From assembly GCF_017571495.1 (NCBI RefSeq), contig NZ_JAGETZ010000001.1:620001-684000 (forward strand): a stretch of 64,000 nt of DNA, read 5' to 3'. The notes under the pieces are model-generated. The model was given only the letters and a program-made list of their open reading frames with translations, was not told the DNA's origin and searched no databases. How positions within the stretch are numbered: position 1 is the first letter of the stretch; every line of letters starts with the position of its first letter. Made by a program: the position numbers and the translations under genes. This stretch comes from Hymenobacter negativus (GTDB lineage Bacteria; Bacteroidota; Bacteroidia; Cytophagales; Hymenobacteraceae). This document shows, piece after piece, positions 42,806 to 51,802 of this stretch.

Positions 42806-43795
42806 TTATAGCTTGGCTAGCCACTCTTTCTTCTTTGCTTCGAATTCTTCCGGGGTGAGAATGCCTTCGTCGAGCAGGCGCTTCAGCTTTTGCAGCTGTG
42901 CTACGGGGTCGGGCGCATCAGGTGCCGGGGTGGAGCCGAATGCTTTGCTCAACTCCAAGCCCGCGCCAAGCTGGGCGCCCACGCCGGCCAGGCCGCCGGT
43001 GTTGCGTGCGGCGTCGCGCAAGGCACTGAGCTTCTGCGATTCGGCGTAGCTCAGCGAACCCTCGGCAGCTGCCAGGGTGGCCGCCCGCATATCGGCAATC
43101 TGCTTGATGCGCGCCTGGGTGTCTTTGTCAAACGCTGTCCCGGACAGCTTAAAATCGGTCAGCTCAAAGCCAAGCCCGGCAAACTCGGCATTTAGCGCGG
43201 CACGCAAAGCAGCCGATAGCTGCGCCAGCTGCGAGTCGATGACCTGGCAAGAAATAGCCGCTGCCGCAATGCCCACCACCACGTGCTGCCCAATGCGGGC
43301 CTGTATCAGGGTGCGGGCTTCCGAGGCCGTATAGGCATCACGCGAGCCCACAACTTCAGCAAAGAAGCGCTGGGCATCCACGATTTTAAACGAGTAGCTG
43401 CCGTGCATGCCCATTTCCACGGGAAATCCATAGACCGGGTCCACGTACTTCACGGGCGTGGCGGTGCCCCAGGGCTGGCTCACTACCTCGGCCTGACGGA
43501 AGAAGTAAACGCGCAGCTTGTGCTCACTTTCAAACCCTTGCCGCAGCCTGAGCAAGCTGGTGATGAAAGGGTGGTTGGCGGTGTCGAGTGGGTAAAGGCC
43601 CTCCTCGGTCAGCACGGCGGTCACCTGGCCTTCGTACACCAGTAGGCAGCCCTGCCCCGGTGCTACCAGCAGCTTGCTGGCATTTTTGATTTCGGCAGTG
43701 GGCGCCGGGTAGCGGTACACCAGCAGGTCGGGGGCCTGGTTGGGCCACTCAATTACGGAGGCAAACTGCGCGGACAGAAAGTTTTTTAAGCCCAT
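42806..43795 (-). CDS. SPFH domain protein with C-terminal SHOCT motif
   Basis: 329 residues. The N-terminal part is a virion-core/YdjI-like SPFH region (FASVIEWPNQAPDLLVYRYPAPTAEIKNASKLLVAPGQGCLLVYEG), with a coiled segment RIKQIADMRAATLAAAEGSLSYAESQKL. The C-terminus (about 297-329), LQKLKRLLDEGILTPEEFEAKKKEWLAKL, is a clear SHOCT motif. No membrane segment is seen, so it is probably a cytoplasmic oligomeric scaffold. It starts nine bases after the stop of the zinc-ribbon gene, which precedes it on the minus strand, so the two form an operon. Confidence 0.9.
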   Translation of the reverse strand: MGLKNFLSAQFASVIEWPNQAPDLLVYRYPAPTAEIKNASKLLVAPGQGCLLVYEGQVTAVLTEEGLYPLDTANHPFITSLLRLRQGFESEHKLRVYFFRQAEVVSQPWGTATPVKYVDPVYGFPVEMGMHGSYSFKIVDAQRFFAEVVGSRDAYTASEARTLIQARIGQHVVVGIAAAAISCQVIDSQLAQLSAALRAALNAEFAGLGFELTDFKLSGTAFDKDTQARIKQIADMRAATLAAAEGSLSYAESQKLSALRDAARNTGGLAGVGAQLGAGLELSKAFGSTPAPDAPDPVAQLQKLKRLLDEGILTPEEFEAKKKEWLAKL

Positions 43796-43804
43796 GGCGG
43801 TTAG

Positions 43805-45130
43805 TTATTCAATTTTGAAGCGGCTGATAATCTTACCGGCAGTGTTGAGTACGATACTGGTCGGCCCGTAGCCAATACCCAGAAAGCCGTCTTTGCAAGG
43901 CACCAGCTGGTGCACTTCCGCTTGCTTGTCGAGCGGAGTGGTCCAGCGCACCTGGCCCGTGGCGGGGTCCAGGCACTGCAGGTTGAGGGGCGCTTCCGGC
44001 GCGGGCGTCGCGCGGGTAGTAATGAGCACGTTTTGCGCGTCGGAATAGAGCAGCGTGGGCTTAAAGTAGAGGCGACCGGGGGTAAGGTCGCGGTACGACG
44101 TGACGCGGTAGTAGTCGGCGCTGCTCATGTCCTCGTTGCGGTATTCTATTACGTTGGTATCCGGGTTGTTGCCGGTGGGAACCTGTGAGCACATCACATT
44201 TTCACAGAGGTGTTTCGGGCCGCCGCCGTTGTCTTTGAATTTGATTTGCAGCAGCTTCACCGGGGTGCCTTTGCAGCTGGGGTTGGGGTCGGTGAAGGTA
44301 AAGGACGTTTTGAGCGTGGCACCGGGCAGCAGTTTGTCAAATCCGCTATCTGCGTCGTCCAGTTCGGTCTCGGTGTAAATACGGTTTACCAGCGGGTAGT
44401 AAAACAAGCTCTTGCCATCGTTGGTGAGCAGAACCAGTCCATCGCCGTCGTTGGAAGACATGAACTGCACGCTGGCCACGCCGGCCCGCAACGCGGGCTG
44501 CCGCTCAAACCACTCTTTACCGGTCACCACCAGCCGTAGCGCAGCTTTGTCCACCACATACAGCGTGGTTTTATTGACAATGATATACTGCCGACCATCG
44601 GAGAAAGTCCGGGCCTCGACCTCAGTCGATGACGCAGGCGGCCCGTCGAGCCGCTGCGTGCTAAGTTCTTTGTGCTTCAGCGGGTCGTAGAACGTGATGT
44701 ACGGTCCGTTTTCCGCCTTATCGGATTCATTCCGGTAGCTTCGGGTTGCCAGCACCAGCAGCAGTGGCTGCCCGTCGGTTCCGGCCAGGGGCACCGTCTT
44801 TTCGATTCTGCCATAGTACGTGTTGAGGTAAGCGCCGGGCAGGTCCGTAGCGCTTGGAACGGTGGTACCACTGCGGCCAATCCGCATTGCCAGAAAGGCC
44901 AAAGCTGCTGCCACCACGAAGAGCACGCCCCTCGCCACAGGACTCAGCCGGGCTGCGGGCGCAGGCACCGCCGGTGGCTGGTAGGTGTGGTTGTGCTGAA
45001 TGATGAGCCGGTTCTCGTCCAGGAAGTAGTCTGTCTGGCAGCTATTGCAGCGGTAGCTTCCGGGCTTAAGCTCTGTTTTATGCGGGCTGCCGCACTGCGG
45101 ACATTTAATTGCTTTTATCTCGGTAGCCAT
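43805..45130 (-). CDS. zinc-ribbon membrane protein with a predicted beta-propeller-like domain
   Basis: 441 residues. N-terminal ribbon CPQCGSPHKTELKPGSYRCNSC (two CxxC pairs, about 10-32). Then a Pro/Ala linker, one membrane helix (about 66-83) and a beta-rich domain. The latter contains repeated short strands such as YIIVNKTTLYVVDK, GDGLVLLTNDG and LNLQCLDPATGQVRWTTPLDK, of the PQQ-like sort. It could be a cargo-inspecting or regulatory partner of the SPFH scaffold encoded downstream (nine-base gap). The family is not recognised with confidence. Confidence 0.7.
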   Translation of the reverse strand: MATEIKAIKCPQCGSPHKTELKPGSYRCNSCQTDYFLDENRLIIQHNHTYQPPAVPAPAARLSPVARGVLFVVAAALAFLAMRIGRSGTTVPSATDLPGAYLNTYYGRIEKTVPLAGTDGQPLLLVLATRSYRNESDKAENGPYITFYDPLKHKELSTQRLDGPPASSTEVEARTFSDGRQYIIVNKTTLYVVDKAALRLVVTGKEWFERQPALRAGVASVQFMSSNDGDGLVLLTNDGKSLFYYPLVNRIYTETELDDADSGFDKLLPGATLKTSFTFTDPNPSCKGTPVKLLQIKFKDNGGGPKHLCENVMCSQVPTGNNPDTNVIEYRNEDMSSADYYRVTSYRDLTPGRLYFKPTLLYSDAQNVLITTRATPAPEAPLNLQCLDPATGQVRWTTPLDKQAEVHQLVPCKDGFLGIGYGPTSIVLNTAGKIISRFKIE

Positions 45131-45556
45131 TACTCGAAAAACAAACTAGTGGGGAGCAGAGCAAGCGCTAATAACCAGCCACTCCAGCGCTGAGTACCAG
45201 TTAAAGGAAGGCCTATGCCTCGCCGCGTTGGTTCTAGCACGGGACACCAACGCACTCATACTCCTCACCCTGGTTACGCCCCATATAGAGGCCAAAGGTA
45301 CAGACCAAGGCACTACACCCTTGTGTTTTCGCCCACCCGACCGGTTCCAGAACCTGGCACAGTTTCGCGGGCGCCAGCTGTGGTCCCTGCAGGTGTCGCG
45401 CTCCGGCCTCTGGCAGCAGCAGATTCGGTCGCTTCAATTGACCGGCGCCCGTTGGACAGCAATGGGTGGCAGCAGTGCGACTCCTCACATATCGGTGGCT
45501 GCGCCATTTGCGCAGTCCGCTCTGTCAATTAACGATTGAGACGCGAAGGGCCGCAT
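45131..45556. other. 426-base gap with no supported gene
   Basis: Two overlapping plus-strand frames at about 45215-45539 have no recognisable domain and no start signal. The lower one (LARDTNALILLTLVTPHIEAK) looks like possible decayed coding sequence. The last part (from 45538) is a single family B arm. Confidence 0.4.
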
Positions 45557-45560
45557 CTAC
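45538..45560. repeat. solo arm of family B palindrome
   Basis: GAGACGCGAAGGGCCGCATC and the following TAC resemble the right arm of family B. No left arm was seen in the preceding 400 bases. The gene ending here takes its TAG stop (45557-45559, minus strand) from the arm. Confidence 0.45.
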
Positions 45561-46159
45561 AGCCTATGCCCCCGGTCATCACCAGGTAGAAACTGCTGCT
45601 GCCAAAGACGCTTCTCGATGCTCCTGACGCTTGCCACATCTTTCAACGAATGTAAATACTGCGCAAGAATCAGTAATTCGCTATCACCCGGGTCGCCCAG
45701 AAACGGCGTGGGATAAATGGCGTTTCCGTAGCAGTTGCGCACTTTTTCTGGTGTGTCGTCCACAATAAGTACCCGGTGGGCATCGTAGCCGAGTCGCCTT
45801 ACTTTTTTGAGCAGCTTGGCATATTCGTGATGGCTGAACCCATCCGGATTGTAATCGCCATACCCGTCATTCTGCCGTGAAACCAGTGGCGTGCAGCGCG
45901 AACGACCCCACACAAACACCGGCTTCATTTCCAGCGGGAATATTTGCGCCACCACCTGCTTCACGTAGTCGTCGCTGGCCGACGACCACACGGCTAGGTC
46001 GAATTTCTCCGCGCACGCGGCCAGAAACGCATCCAGCCCGGGCCGCTTATACACGTAATAATGGTAGAGCTGAAACGCGAAATCATCGCCGAGTTTGGTT
46101 GCCGTGGCGTGAATTAACGTTTCGTCAAGGTCCAGAATCAGCAGGATTTTGCTCGTCAT
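45557..46159 (-). CDS. FCP1/NIF-type HAD phosphatase
   Basis: 200 residues. DLDETLIHA (residues 9-17) is the DxDxT catalytic motif of the NIF/FCP1 group. WSSASDDYVKQVV is motif II (Ser). KKVRRLGYDAHRVLIVDDTPEKVRNCYGNAI gives Lys and the acidic motif IV. Related eukaryotic proteins dephosphorylate Ser/Thr; bacterial members are poorly known. It starts one base after the end of the ATP-grasp gene, so the two are almost surely co-expressed, and a shared substrate is inferred. Confidence 0.87.
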   Translation of the reverse strand: MTSKILLILDLDETLIHATATKLGDDFAFQLYHYYVYKRPGLDAFLAACAEKFDLAVWSSASDDYVKQVVAQIFPLEMKPVFVWGRSRCTPLVSRQNDGYGDYNPDGFSHHEYAKLLKKVRRLGYDAHRVLIVDDTPEKVRNCYGNAIYPTPFLGDPGDSELLILAQYLHSLKDVASVRSIEKRLWQQQFLPGDDRGHRL

Positions 46160-46160
46160 T

Positions 46161-46937
46161 TTAGTAAGCCCCGGCTCTGTTGCTTGCCTGTTCAGACAGG
46201 TATTTTACCGCTGTTTCGTACAGCTCCGCCACCGTCCATTCTTTGGTGTCGGAAACCTGGCCATCGCCCACCTCTATCACAAGGGGTTTGCCCTTGAAGT
46301 CAAAGGCCACGTCGATGGTGTAGAACCAACGAGTCTGCAAGGCTGGCAAAACCGCAGCTAGCTCCGCCGGAAACTTCTGCCCACCCGCGCCAAACACCCG
46401 TCCGCGCACAGCAAAAAACCGCTGTTCGGGCTGAGGAGACAGCTTAATGAATTCGCGCACAAAAAAGGCATCGTCCGGGTCAATGGCGTGCTTCCTGACC
46501 AGCTGTTCGAGCTCAGCCAGCGAAGTAACCACCGAATCGGAGCCGTAGGACTTGCTCAATCCTTTGATAAAGCAGCACCCGTGTTGGCGCACCAGGGCCA
46601 TGGTGCCGCCCCGCTCCTCACTGGGCACGAAATAGCTTTTCGGCGTGAAGGCGGCAATGGTCTCGTACCAGCCAAGCGCAGAATGCGAATCGAGGTACAT
46701 GGTCAGCGGCACGAGCAACGGCGTCAGAGCCTCCAGCTTCTGGTATTCCGGGCCTGTCAGCATCCACCCGCGGTACAGGCTGGGATACTCCGGGTTCAGC
46801 GGCTGATAAAGCTTCTCCCGTTCGGCATCGTAGAGGCTCACGGTATGTCCTTGCTGCTGGGCCACGGCCATTTCCTCTTGCCACATCGGGTCAACCACGC
46901 GCTGGTAGGGCAGGCTGGGAAGGATAATATTGAGCAT
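46161..46937 (-). CDS. ATP-grasp domain protein
   Basis: 258 residues. The middle and C-terminus show the ATP-grasp order: GCCFIKGLSKSYGSDSVV (nucleotide-binding lysine), FVREFIKLSPQPEQRFFAVRGRVFG (central strands) and IDVAFDFKGKPLVIEVGDGQVSD (metal-binding acid-x-G-D). The N-terminal PLPYQR-like region is short. It is probably a carboxylate-amine ligase of unknown substrate. It is the first gene of a two-gene unit with a HAD phosphatase (1-base gap). Confidence 0.83.
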   Translation of the reverse strand: MLNIILPSLPYQRVVDPMWQEEMAVAQQQGHTVSLYDAEREKLYQPLNPEYPSLYRGWMLTGPEYQKLEALTPLLVPLTMYLDSHSALGWYETIAAFTPKSYFVPSEERGGTMALVRQHGCCFIKGLSKSYGSDSVVTSLAELEQLVRKHAIDPDDAFFVREFIKLSPQPEQRFFAVRGRVFGAGGQKFPAELAAVLPALQTRWFYTIDVAFDFKGKPLVIEVGDGQVSDTKEWTVAELYETAVKYLSEQASNRAGAY

Positions 46938-47288
46938 GACTGGCGGAGAATTATGACCCGAAAGTAATGGGTGACCCAGTCACAGCGCTGCAACGAACTG
47001 GTAAGTACCTCATCAAAACCGACAGCAAAAATTGTAAAGCTGTAGCCACTAAAGACACCTACGCGCTTCCACTGCCACGGTGCTCTCCAGCCTCGCCAAA
47101 GCCCTCGACGCCAACTTCCCCGACGATATCGAATACAAAGCCGAGCTGCGGGCCGCCGGCATCCAGAAGTAGGCCGTTTTGCCCGTAAATGCCAGCGGCA
47201 GCTCCGTTAACGGGGCCGCCGCTTGGCGTTTGGGGGAGGCTATTCAGCAGGTTCGGGGGGGTTCTAGGTCGTTTGTAGATTTGCTGAA
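46938..47288. other. 351-base gap containing decayed coding sequence
   Basis: No intact gene. A stretch ending at 47172 reads like the last part of a protein (next entry), and the 100 bases after it are also codon-like without a start. A 73-codon frame at 46967-47188 shares no family features and is not called. Confidence 0.4.
47053..47172 (+). pseudogene. possible C-terminal gene remnant
   Basis: In one frame the sequence reads ...STATVLSSLAKALDANFPDDIEYKAELRAAGIQK then TAG, with helical composition and codon use like the genes around it. A stop codon precedes it at 47050 and no start is present. It would be the tail of an unrecognised protein. The evidence is thin. Confidence 0.25.
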
Positions 47289-47720
47289 ATGAAAAACTTG
47301 AAAGCACTAGCCATTTTGTTTAAGCTCGGAGCAATTGTTTTGCTTATAACCTGCCCTATAATTATAATCGGCGAGGATACAAGAGACGTGTATCTGATTA
47401 GGGAGCAGTTTAGCGAAATAATGTATTACCACGAATGCTCCATTTCCACAGCAACATTTCTAATCTGTTATACAGTAGCATTACTGCTCCTTTTTATTAA
47501 TTGGCGTTATCAATTTCTACTTTTATCTACTTACTCATCACTATTTGTTTTTGCTTGGTATACCTTCTTTTTTTTAGGGCCATTCCCACTTTGTGAAATA
47601 GATACTTCCTCCTTTGTGCATCACGTTGCTGCATTAATAGTGCTGTTCTTATTGTCTGCGCTCATTCGATACCGACATGGGCATGGTAGGGATGCTATAG
47701 TTTCTGTACAACAAGAGTAG
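47289..47720 (+). CDS. orphan multi-pass membrane protein, AT-richer than its neighbours
   Basis: 143 residues with four hydrophobic segments (about 9-27, 50-70, 73-95, 108-128) and a polar tail (RYRHGHGRDAIVSVQQE). Base composition and codon choice (AAA, ATT, TTA) are clearly more AT-rich than the genes on both sides, which points to later arrival. No family recognised. It sits beside decayed coding sequence and upstream of dnaK. Confidence 0.6.
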   Translation: MKNLKALAILFKLGAIVLLITCPIIIIGEDTRDVYLIREQFSEIMYYHECSISTATFLICYTVALLLLFINWRYQFLLLSTYSSLFVFAWYTFFFLGPFPLCEIDTSSFVHHVAALIVLFLLSALIRYRHGHGRDAIVSVQQE

Positions 47721-47936
47721 TCTGCTTCAGACCGTCATCCCTGCACCCCTGTCAGGCCCGCCTCGCTCCTTCTCCCCAAAACCGGCCACCCCGGCACCGA
47801 ACCTGGGTTTTGGCTAGAAATCGGTGACAGTTTGTCACCAAAACGGGGCTGGTACGTTGCTTGTAATCGTCGGGCAGCGGCTGCAAAGCCCGCTTTGACC
47901 TGACATTCCACTCCTAACCAACCAACACCCAAAAAC
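47721..47936. other. dnaK upstream region
   Basis: Holds the operator and promoter described next. Nothing else was recognised between 47721 and 47822. Confidence 0.5.
47823..47860 (+). promoter_or_regulatory. dnaK promoter with overlapping GGTGACA palindrome
   Basis: GGTGACA-GTT-TGTCACC (47823-47839) is a perfect 7+7 inverted repeat. It covers the -33 TTTG (47831-47834). A -7-like TACGTTGC (47853-47860) follows after 18 bases. That is the place for a heat-shock repressor site, but the regulator is not identified. It is not the CIRCE element. Confidence 0.55.
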
Positions 47937-49874
47937 ATGGGCAAAATAATCGGCATTGACCTCGGCACCACCAACTCGTGCGTGGCCGTGATGGAAGGCA
48001 ACGAACCCGTTGTGATTCCGAACAGCGAAGGCCGCCGCACCACCCCCAGCATCGTTGCATTTCTCGACGGGGGCAAGGGCGAGCGCAAAGTGGGCGACCC
48101 CGCCAAGCGCCAGGCCGTGACCAACCCCCAGAATACGATTTCCAGCATCAAGCGCTTCATGGGCCGCCACTTCAACGAGGTGACCGCCGAGCAGAAGCAC
48201 GTTTCCTACCAGGTAGTAGCCGGCCCCAACAACACGGTAGCTGTGAAAATCGGCGACCGCAACTACACGCCCCAGGAAATTTCGGCCATGGTGCTTCAGA
48301 AAATGAAGCAAACCGCTGAGGACTACCTCGGCACGACCGTAACCGAAGCCGTTATCACGGTACCCGCTTACTTCAACGATGCCCAGCGTCAGGCCACCAA
48401 AGAAGCTGGTGCCATCGCCGGCCTCGACGTGAAGCGCATCATCAACGAGCCCACCGCCGCTGCCCTGGCTTACGGCCTCGACAAGAAGCACAAAGACCAG
48501 AAAATCGCCGTGTACGACCTCGGTGGTGGTACGTTCGATATCTCCATTCTGGAGCTGGGCGATGGCGTGTTTGAAGTACTGAGCACCAACGGTGATACCC
48601 ACCTTGGCGGCGACGACTTCGACCAGGTTATCATCAATTTCCTGGCCGACCAGTTCAAGTCGGACAACGAAGGCCTCGACCTGCGCAATGACCCCATGGC
48701 CCTGCAGCGCCTCAAGGAAGCCGCTGAGAAAGCCAAAGTGGAGCTCTCCAGCTCGACCGAAACCGAAATCAACCTGCCTTACATCACTGCTACGGCCTCG
48801 GGTCCTAAGCACTTGGTGGTGAAGCTGAGCCGCGCTAAATTTGAGCAGCTCGCCGACGACCTCGTGCGCCGCTCGATGGAGCCCGTGAAACAGGCGCTGA
48901 AAGACGCGGGCTTGTCGACTTCGGACATCAACGAGGTTATCCTCGTGGGTGGTTCGACCCGCATTCCCCGCATCCAGGAGGAAGTGGAGAAATTCTTCGG
49001 CAAGAAGCCTTCCAAAGGCGTCAACCCCGACGAAGTGGTGGCCATCGGTGCTGCTATCCAAGGCGGTGTACTCACCGGTGAGGTGAAAGACGTACTGCTG
49101 CTCGACGTGACTCCGCTGGCCCTTGGCATTGAAACGCTGGGCGGTGTGATGCACCGTCTCATCGAAGCCAACACGACCATCCCGACCAAGAAATCGGAGA
49201 CTTACTCGACGGCTTCCGACAACCAGCCCTCGGTAGAAATCCACGTGCTGCAAGGCGACCGTCCGGTGGCCAGCCAGAACCGCACCATTGGTAAGTTCCA
49301 CCTCGATGGCATTATGCCTGCTCAGCGCGGCGTGCCCCAGATTGAGGTAACGTTTGACATCGACGCCAACGGCATCCTGAACGTAACCGCTAAGGACAAA
49401 GGCACCGGCAAAGAGCAGAAAATCCGCATCGAAGCCAGCTCCGGCCTGAGCGAAGACGACATCAAGCGCATGCGCGATGAAGCTGCCGCCAATGCTGAAT
49501 CCGACAAAGCCGAAACCGAGCGCATCGGCAAGGTGAATGCCGCCGACTCGATGATTTTCCAAACCGAGAAGCAGCTGAAAGAGTACGGCGACAAGCTGAG
49601 CGGTGGCAACAAAACTGCCATCGAAGGTGCACTGGCCGACCTCAAATCGGCTCACGAAGCCAAAGACCTCGCCCGCATCGACACCGCTCTGGAGGCCATC
49701 AACGCCGCTTGGCAGGCTGCTTCGCAGGAGATGTACGCCGCTGGCGGTGGCGAAGGTGGCCAGCCCGGTGCCGGTGGCTTCCCCGGCGGCGACGGCCAGC
49801 CCAACGGCAGTGCCCAAGGCCAGCCCGCTGACCACGTAACCGACGTGGACTACGAAGAAGTAGACGGCAAATAA
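47937..49874 (+). CDS. dnaK: molecular chaperone DnaK (Hsp70)
   Basis: 645 residues, full length. ATP-dependent cytoplasmic chaperone. N-terminal [17 protein letters not shown], then [42 protein letters not shown] and [16 protein letters not shown] mark the ATPase domain. The substrate-binding domain follows from about 390 ([15 protein letters not shown]). The Gly-rich lid end carries [12 protein letters not shown], the EEVD-like C-terminus found in bacterial DnaK. Neither grpE nor dnaJ is adjacent, as is common in this phylum. A terminator follows and a palindromic operator precedes. Confidence 0.98.
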   Translation: MGKIIGIDLGTTNSCVAVMEGNEPVVIPNSEGRRTTPSIVAFLDGGKGERKVGDPAKRQAVTNPQNTISSIKRFMGRHFNEVTAEQKHVSYQVVAGPNNTVAVKIGDRNYTPQEISAMVLQKMKQTAEDYLGTTVTEAVITVPAYFNDAQRQATKEAGAIAGLDVKRIINEPTAAALAYGLDKKHKDQKIAVYDLGGGTFDISILELGDGVFEVLSTNGDTHLGGDDFDQVIINFLADQFKSDNEGLDLRNDPMALQRLKEAAEKAKVELSSSTETEINLPYITATASGPKHLVVKLSRAKFEQLADDLVRRSMEPVKQALKDAGLSTSDINEVILVGGSTRIPRIQEEVEKFFGKKPSKGVNPDEVVAIGAAIQGGVLTGEVKDVLLLDVTPLALGIETLGGVMHRLIEANTTIPTKKSETYSTASDNQPSVEIHVLQGDRPVASQNRTIGKFHLDGIMPAQRGVPQIEVTFDIDANGILNVTAKDKGTGKEQKIRIEASSGLSEDDIKRMRDEAAANAESDKAETERIGKVNAADSMIFQTEKQLKEYGDKLSGGNKTAIEGALADLKSAHEAKDLARIDTALEAINAAWQAASQEMYAAGGGEGGQPGAGGFPGGDGQPNGSAQGQPADHVTDVDYEEVDGK

Positions 49875-49908
49875 GAATTGCGGATTCCGCGGATTTTATG
49901 AACTGGTT

Positions 49909-49942
49909 AAAAGGCCGGAAGCAATGCTTCCGGCCTTTTTTT
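49909..49942 (+). terminator. rho-independent terminator of dnaK
   Basis: AAAAGGCCGGAAGC pairs with GCTTCCGGCCTTTT around AAT, then a T run. Confidence 0.92.
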
Positions 49943-49955
49943 GTAGGTTTATGGC

Positions 49956-50729
49956 ATGTTGAGCAGCTGGAATTTCAGGCTTTTTCTGTTTGGCTTTTTG
50001 CTGTTGTTGCGGGCAGGTGCAGCGGTGGCGCAGGAGAAGCCGGCACTGGGTGGTGTGGGGGCAGCCCCAGCTCCCAAAATTGCCGTGCCGCTGGCGATAC
50101 GGCCCAGCACGGCCGATACCTCACGGTTTCCGCTTACCTATTGCATGGCCCTGCCTTCGCTCACGCCCGGGCAGTGGGAGCAAGATTATAAGCGCTACGA
50201 GCGGCTGCTGGCCCCGGAAATCAAGGCCACGCAGGCGGGGCTCGACTTTGTGGCGGCTACCGGCGTACGGACCTGGTGGTGCGCCAACTCAGCCAGCCCT
50301 CATGCCCAGCTCGATACCGCCACGCGCATTGCCGACCCGCAACGGTTGGTGGGCGAATGGCACAGCGTAGCCAACCGCCTCATTACCCACATCGACTCGT
50401 TCTCGCTGGCCGACCAGCGGTTTTACCGCAGTGCGGTGGCCCAGGATGTACCCGGCGCGGCCACTCTCACTTTTACCAGCAACACGTTGGAAATGGCTCC
50501 GGCCTCGCTGCGCAAGAAGCGGGCAAATAAAAATTTCGTTCTGCTCAACCAGCGCTACCTGCTGCTGTACGGGACGGCAAAACGCAACGGTACGGTGTCG
50601 CTGATGGGCCTGGACTCCGCAGGCCGGCTGATAATAAACGCCAACTCCGTGACTGAGCGGAGCGTGCGCGGGCAGTACCTGACTTACCAAACGGTGGTAC
50701 GCCAGCTCATTTGTGAGCGCGGGAAGTGA
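49956..50729 (+). CDS. secreted protein of unknown function
   Basis: 257 residues. Signal peptide 1-26 (ending AAVAQ). The mature protein has no recognised domain. It has four cysteines (YCMALPS, WWCANS and a late LICERGK among them) and a central helical stretch with an RWH-like VGEWHSVANRLITHIDSFSLADQRFYRSAV. Its stop overlaps the start of the next gene by a GTGA junction, so the two are translationally linked. Function unknown. Confidence 0.7.
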   Translation: MLSSWNFRLFLFGFLLLLRAGAAVAQEKPALGGVGAAPAPKIAVPLAIRPSTADTSRFPLTYCMALPSLTPGQWEQDYKRYERLLAPEIKATQAGLDFVAATGVRTWWCANSASPHAQLDTATRIADPQRLVGEWHSVANRLITHIDSFSLADQRFYRSAVAQDVPGAATLTFTSNTLEMAPASLRKKRANKNFVLLNQRYLLLYGTAKRNGTVSLMGLDSAGRLIINANSVTERSVRGQYLTYQTVVRQLICERGK

Positions 50730-51454
50730 GCCCAGGCCGGTCCGGCCTTTTTTATGTTCTTTTGTTTGGCCACGTCTTGTGGTTATTAGCGCACTTTATG
50801 CCCGAGTTCCAGACCTATCAGTCCTATCCATCAGAAGCGGCGGCGGAGCCTTTGCTGGCGCTGTTGCGGCAGCGGGCAATTCCGTTCGAAACGGGCGTAA
50901 ATACGGGAGAGGCCGTCTTCAACCCTGCTTTCACCTTTCATAACACCTTCGCCACGTTTGAAGTGAAGCTGCACGGGGGCGACTTTGAATGGGTGCGCCG
51001 ACTGGAGGAGGACGCCAACCGCGAGGCACTGGCCGCCATCAGCCCCGACCATTACCTGTTCACTTTCACCGATGCGGAGCTGTTCGACCTGCTGGCCAAG
51101 CCCGAAGAATGGAGCAATCTCGACGTGACACTGGCCGGGCAAATCCTGCGGCAGCGGGGCCGCGATGTATCCGTCGAGGCCATTCGGCAACTGCGGCAAC
51201 ACCGTGTTGCAACGTTGGCCCAGCCCGAAGCCTCCGGCAACAGCCTCATTATTTGGGGCTACGGGCTGGCGCTGCTCGGCGGACCGCTGTCCATCATCAT
51301 CGGCTGGAACCTGTATGCCCACAAAAAGACCCTAGCCGATGGGCGGCAGGTATACGCCCACACCACCCAGGACCGGGTGCACGGCCTGCGCATCATGACG
51401 CTGGGCGTGGCCTGCCTGCTGCTCTGGATTGCCGTCCGCTTCTGGCTGCAGTAG
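50726..51454 (+). CDS. membrane protein with DUF2007-like N-terminal domain
   Basis: 242 residues from a GTG start that overlaps the previous stop (GTGA). A downstream ATG at 50798 would remove the first hydrophobic segment. After the N-terminal hydrophobic part, EAAAEPLLALLRQRAIPFET and a later DFEWVRRLEEDANREALAAIS look like a DUF2007-type ferredoxin-like unit. Two C-terminal membrane helices (about 170-190, 220-238) follow. Function unknown. The start choice is uncertain. Confidence 0.6.
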   Translation: MSPGRSGLFYVLLFGHVLWLLAHFMPEFQTYQSYPSEAAAEPLLALLRQRAIPFETGVNTGEAVFNPAFTFHNTFATFEVKLHGGDFEWVRRLEEDANREALAAISPDHYLFTFTDAELFDLLAKPEEWSNLDVTLAGQILRQRGRDVSVEAIRQLRQHRVATLAQPEASGNSLIIWGYGLALLGGPLSIIIGWNLYAHKKTLADGRQVYAHTTQDRVHGLRIMTLGVACLLLWIAVRFWLQ

Positions 51455-51802
51455 CCGTAAAGGCGGGTTGACAGGTTTTCTTGGTTGGTGTACGGACGGT
51501 TCCGGTCGGACTGGTTATCGTTACCAGGTTATCGTCGCCCGATGCGGCTGTGGGAGGGCGCCCCTCAACCAGTCGGACGGCTGCGCCGTTGGGCCAGAAA
51601 TGCCAAATCCATGTACCAATTCAGGAAGGGCGCTGGCGGATTTTCGTCTTTGCCACTGCTCAGCATAAACAGCCTGGTGATTTACCGCTGTTTTTTAAGA
51701 ATCGACGGGGATTTGTGTCCATTCAACAATGGTTCGCGTAAGCACGCCCATAGTCGCGAATGGCCTTTCACACTTCGCTTTCGCCTTTATTGATTCCTTT
51801 TT
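51455..51802. other. 348-base gap with no supported gene
   Basis: Three overlapping plus frames at about 51429-51793 contradict each other, and none shows a domain or family motif. No repeat or terminator was seen. Confidence 0.4.

Noticed and set aside
45215..45539. Two overlapping small plus-strand frames
   Set aside because: No start signal, no domain, and they conflict with each other.
46967..47188. 73-codon plus-strand frame
   Set aside because: The neighbouring frame looks more like decayed coding sequence; this one has Pro/Ser-rich shadow composition.
47835..49835. 666-codon open frame antisense to dnaK
   Set aside because: It mirrors a conserved gene, shows no family motif, and such shadows are expected at this GC content.
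51429..51793. Three overlapping small plus-strand frames
   Set aside because: No shared family features; likely chance frames in a gap.
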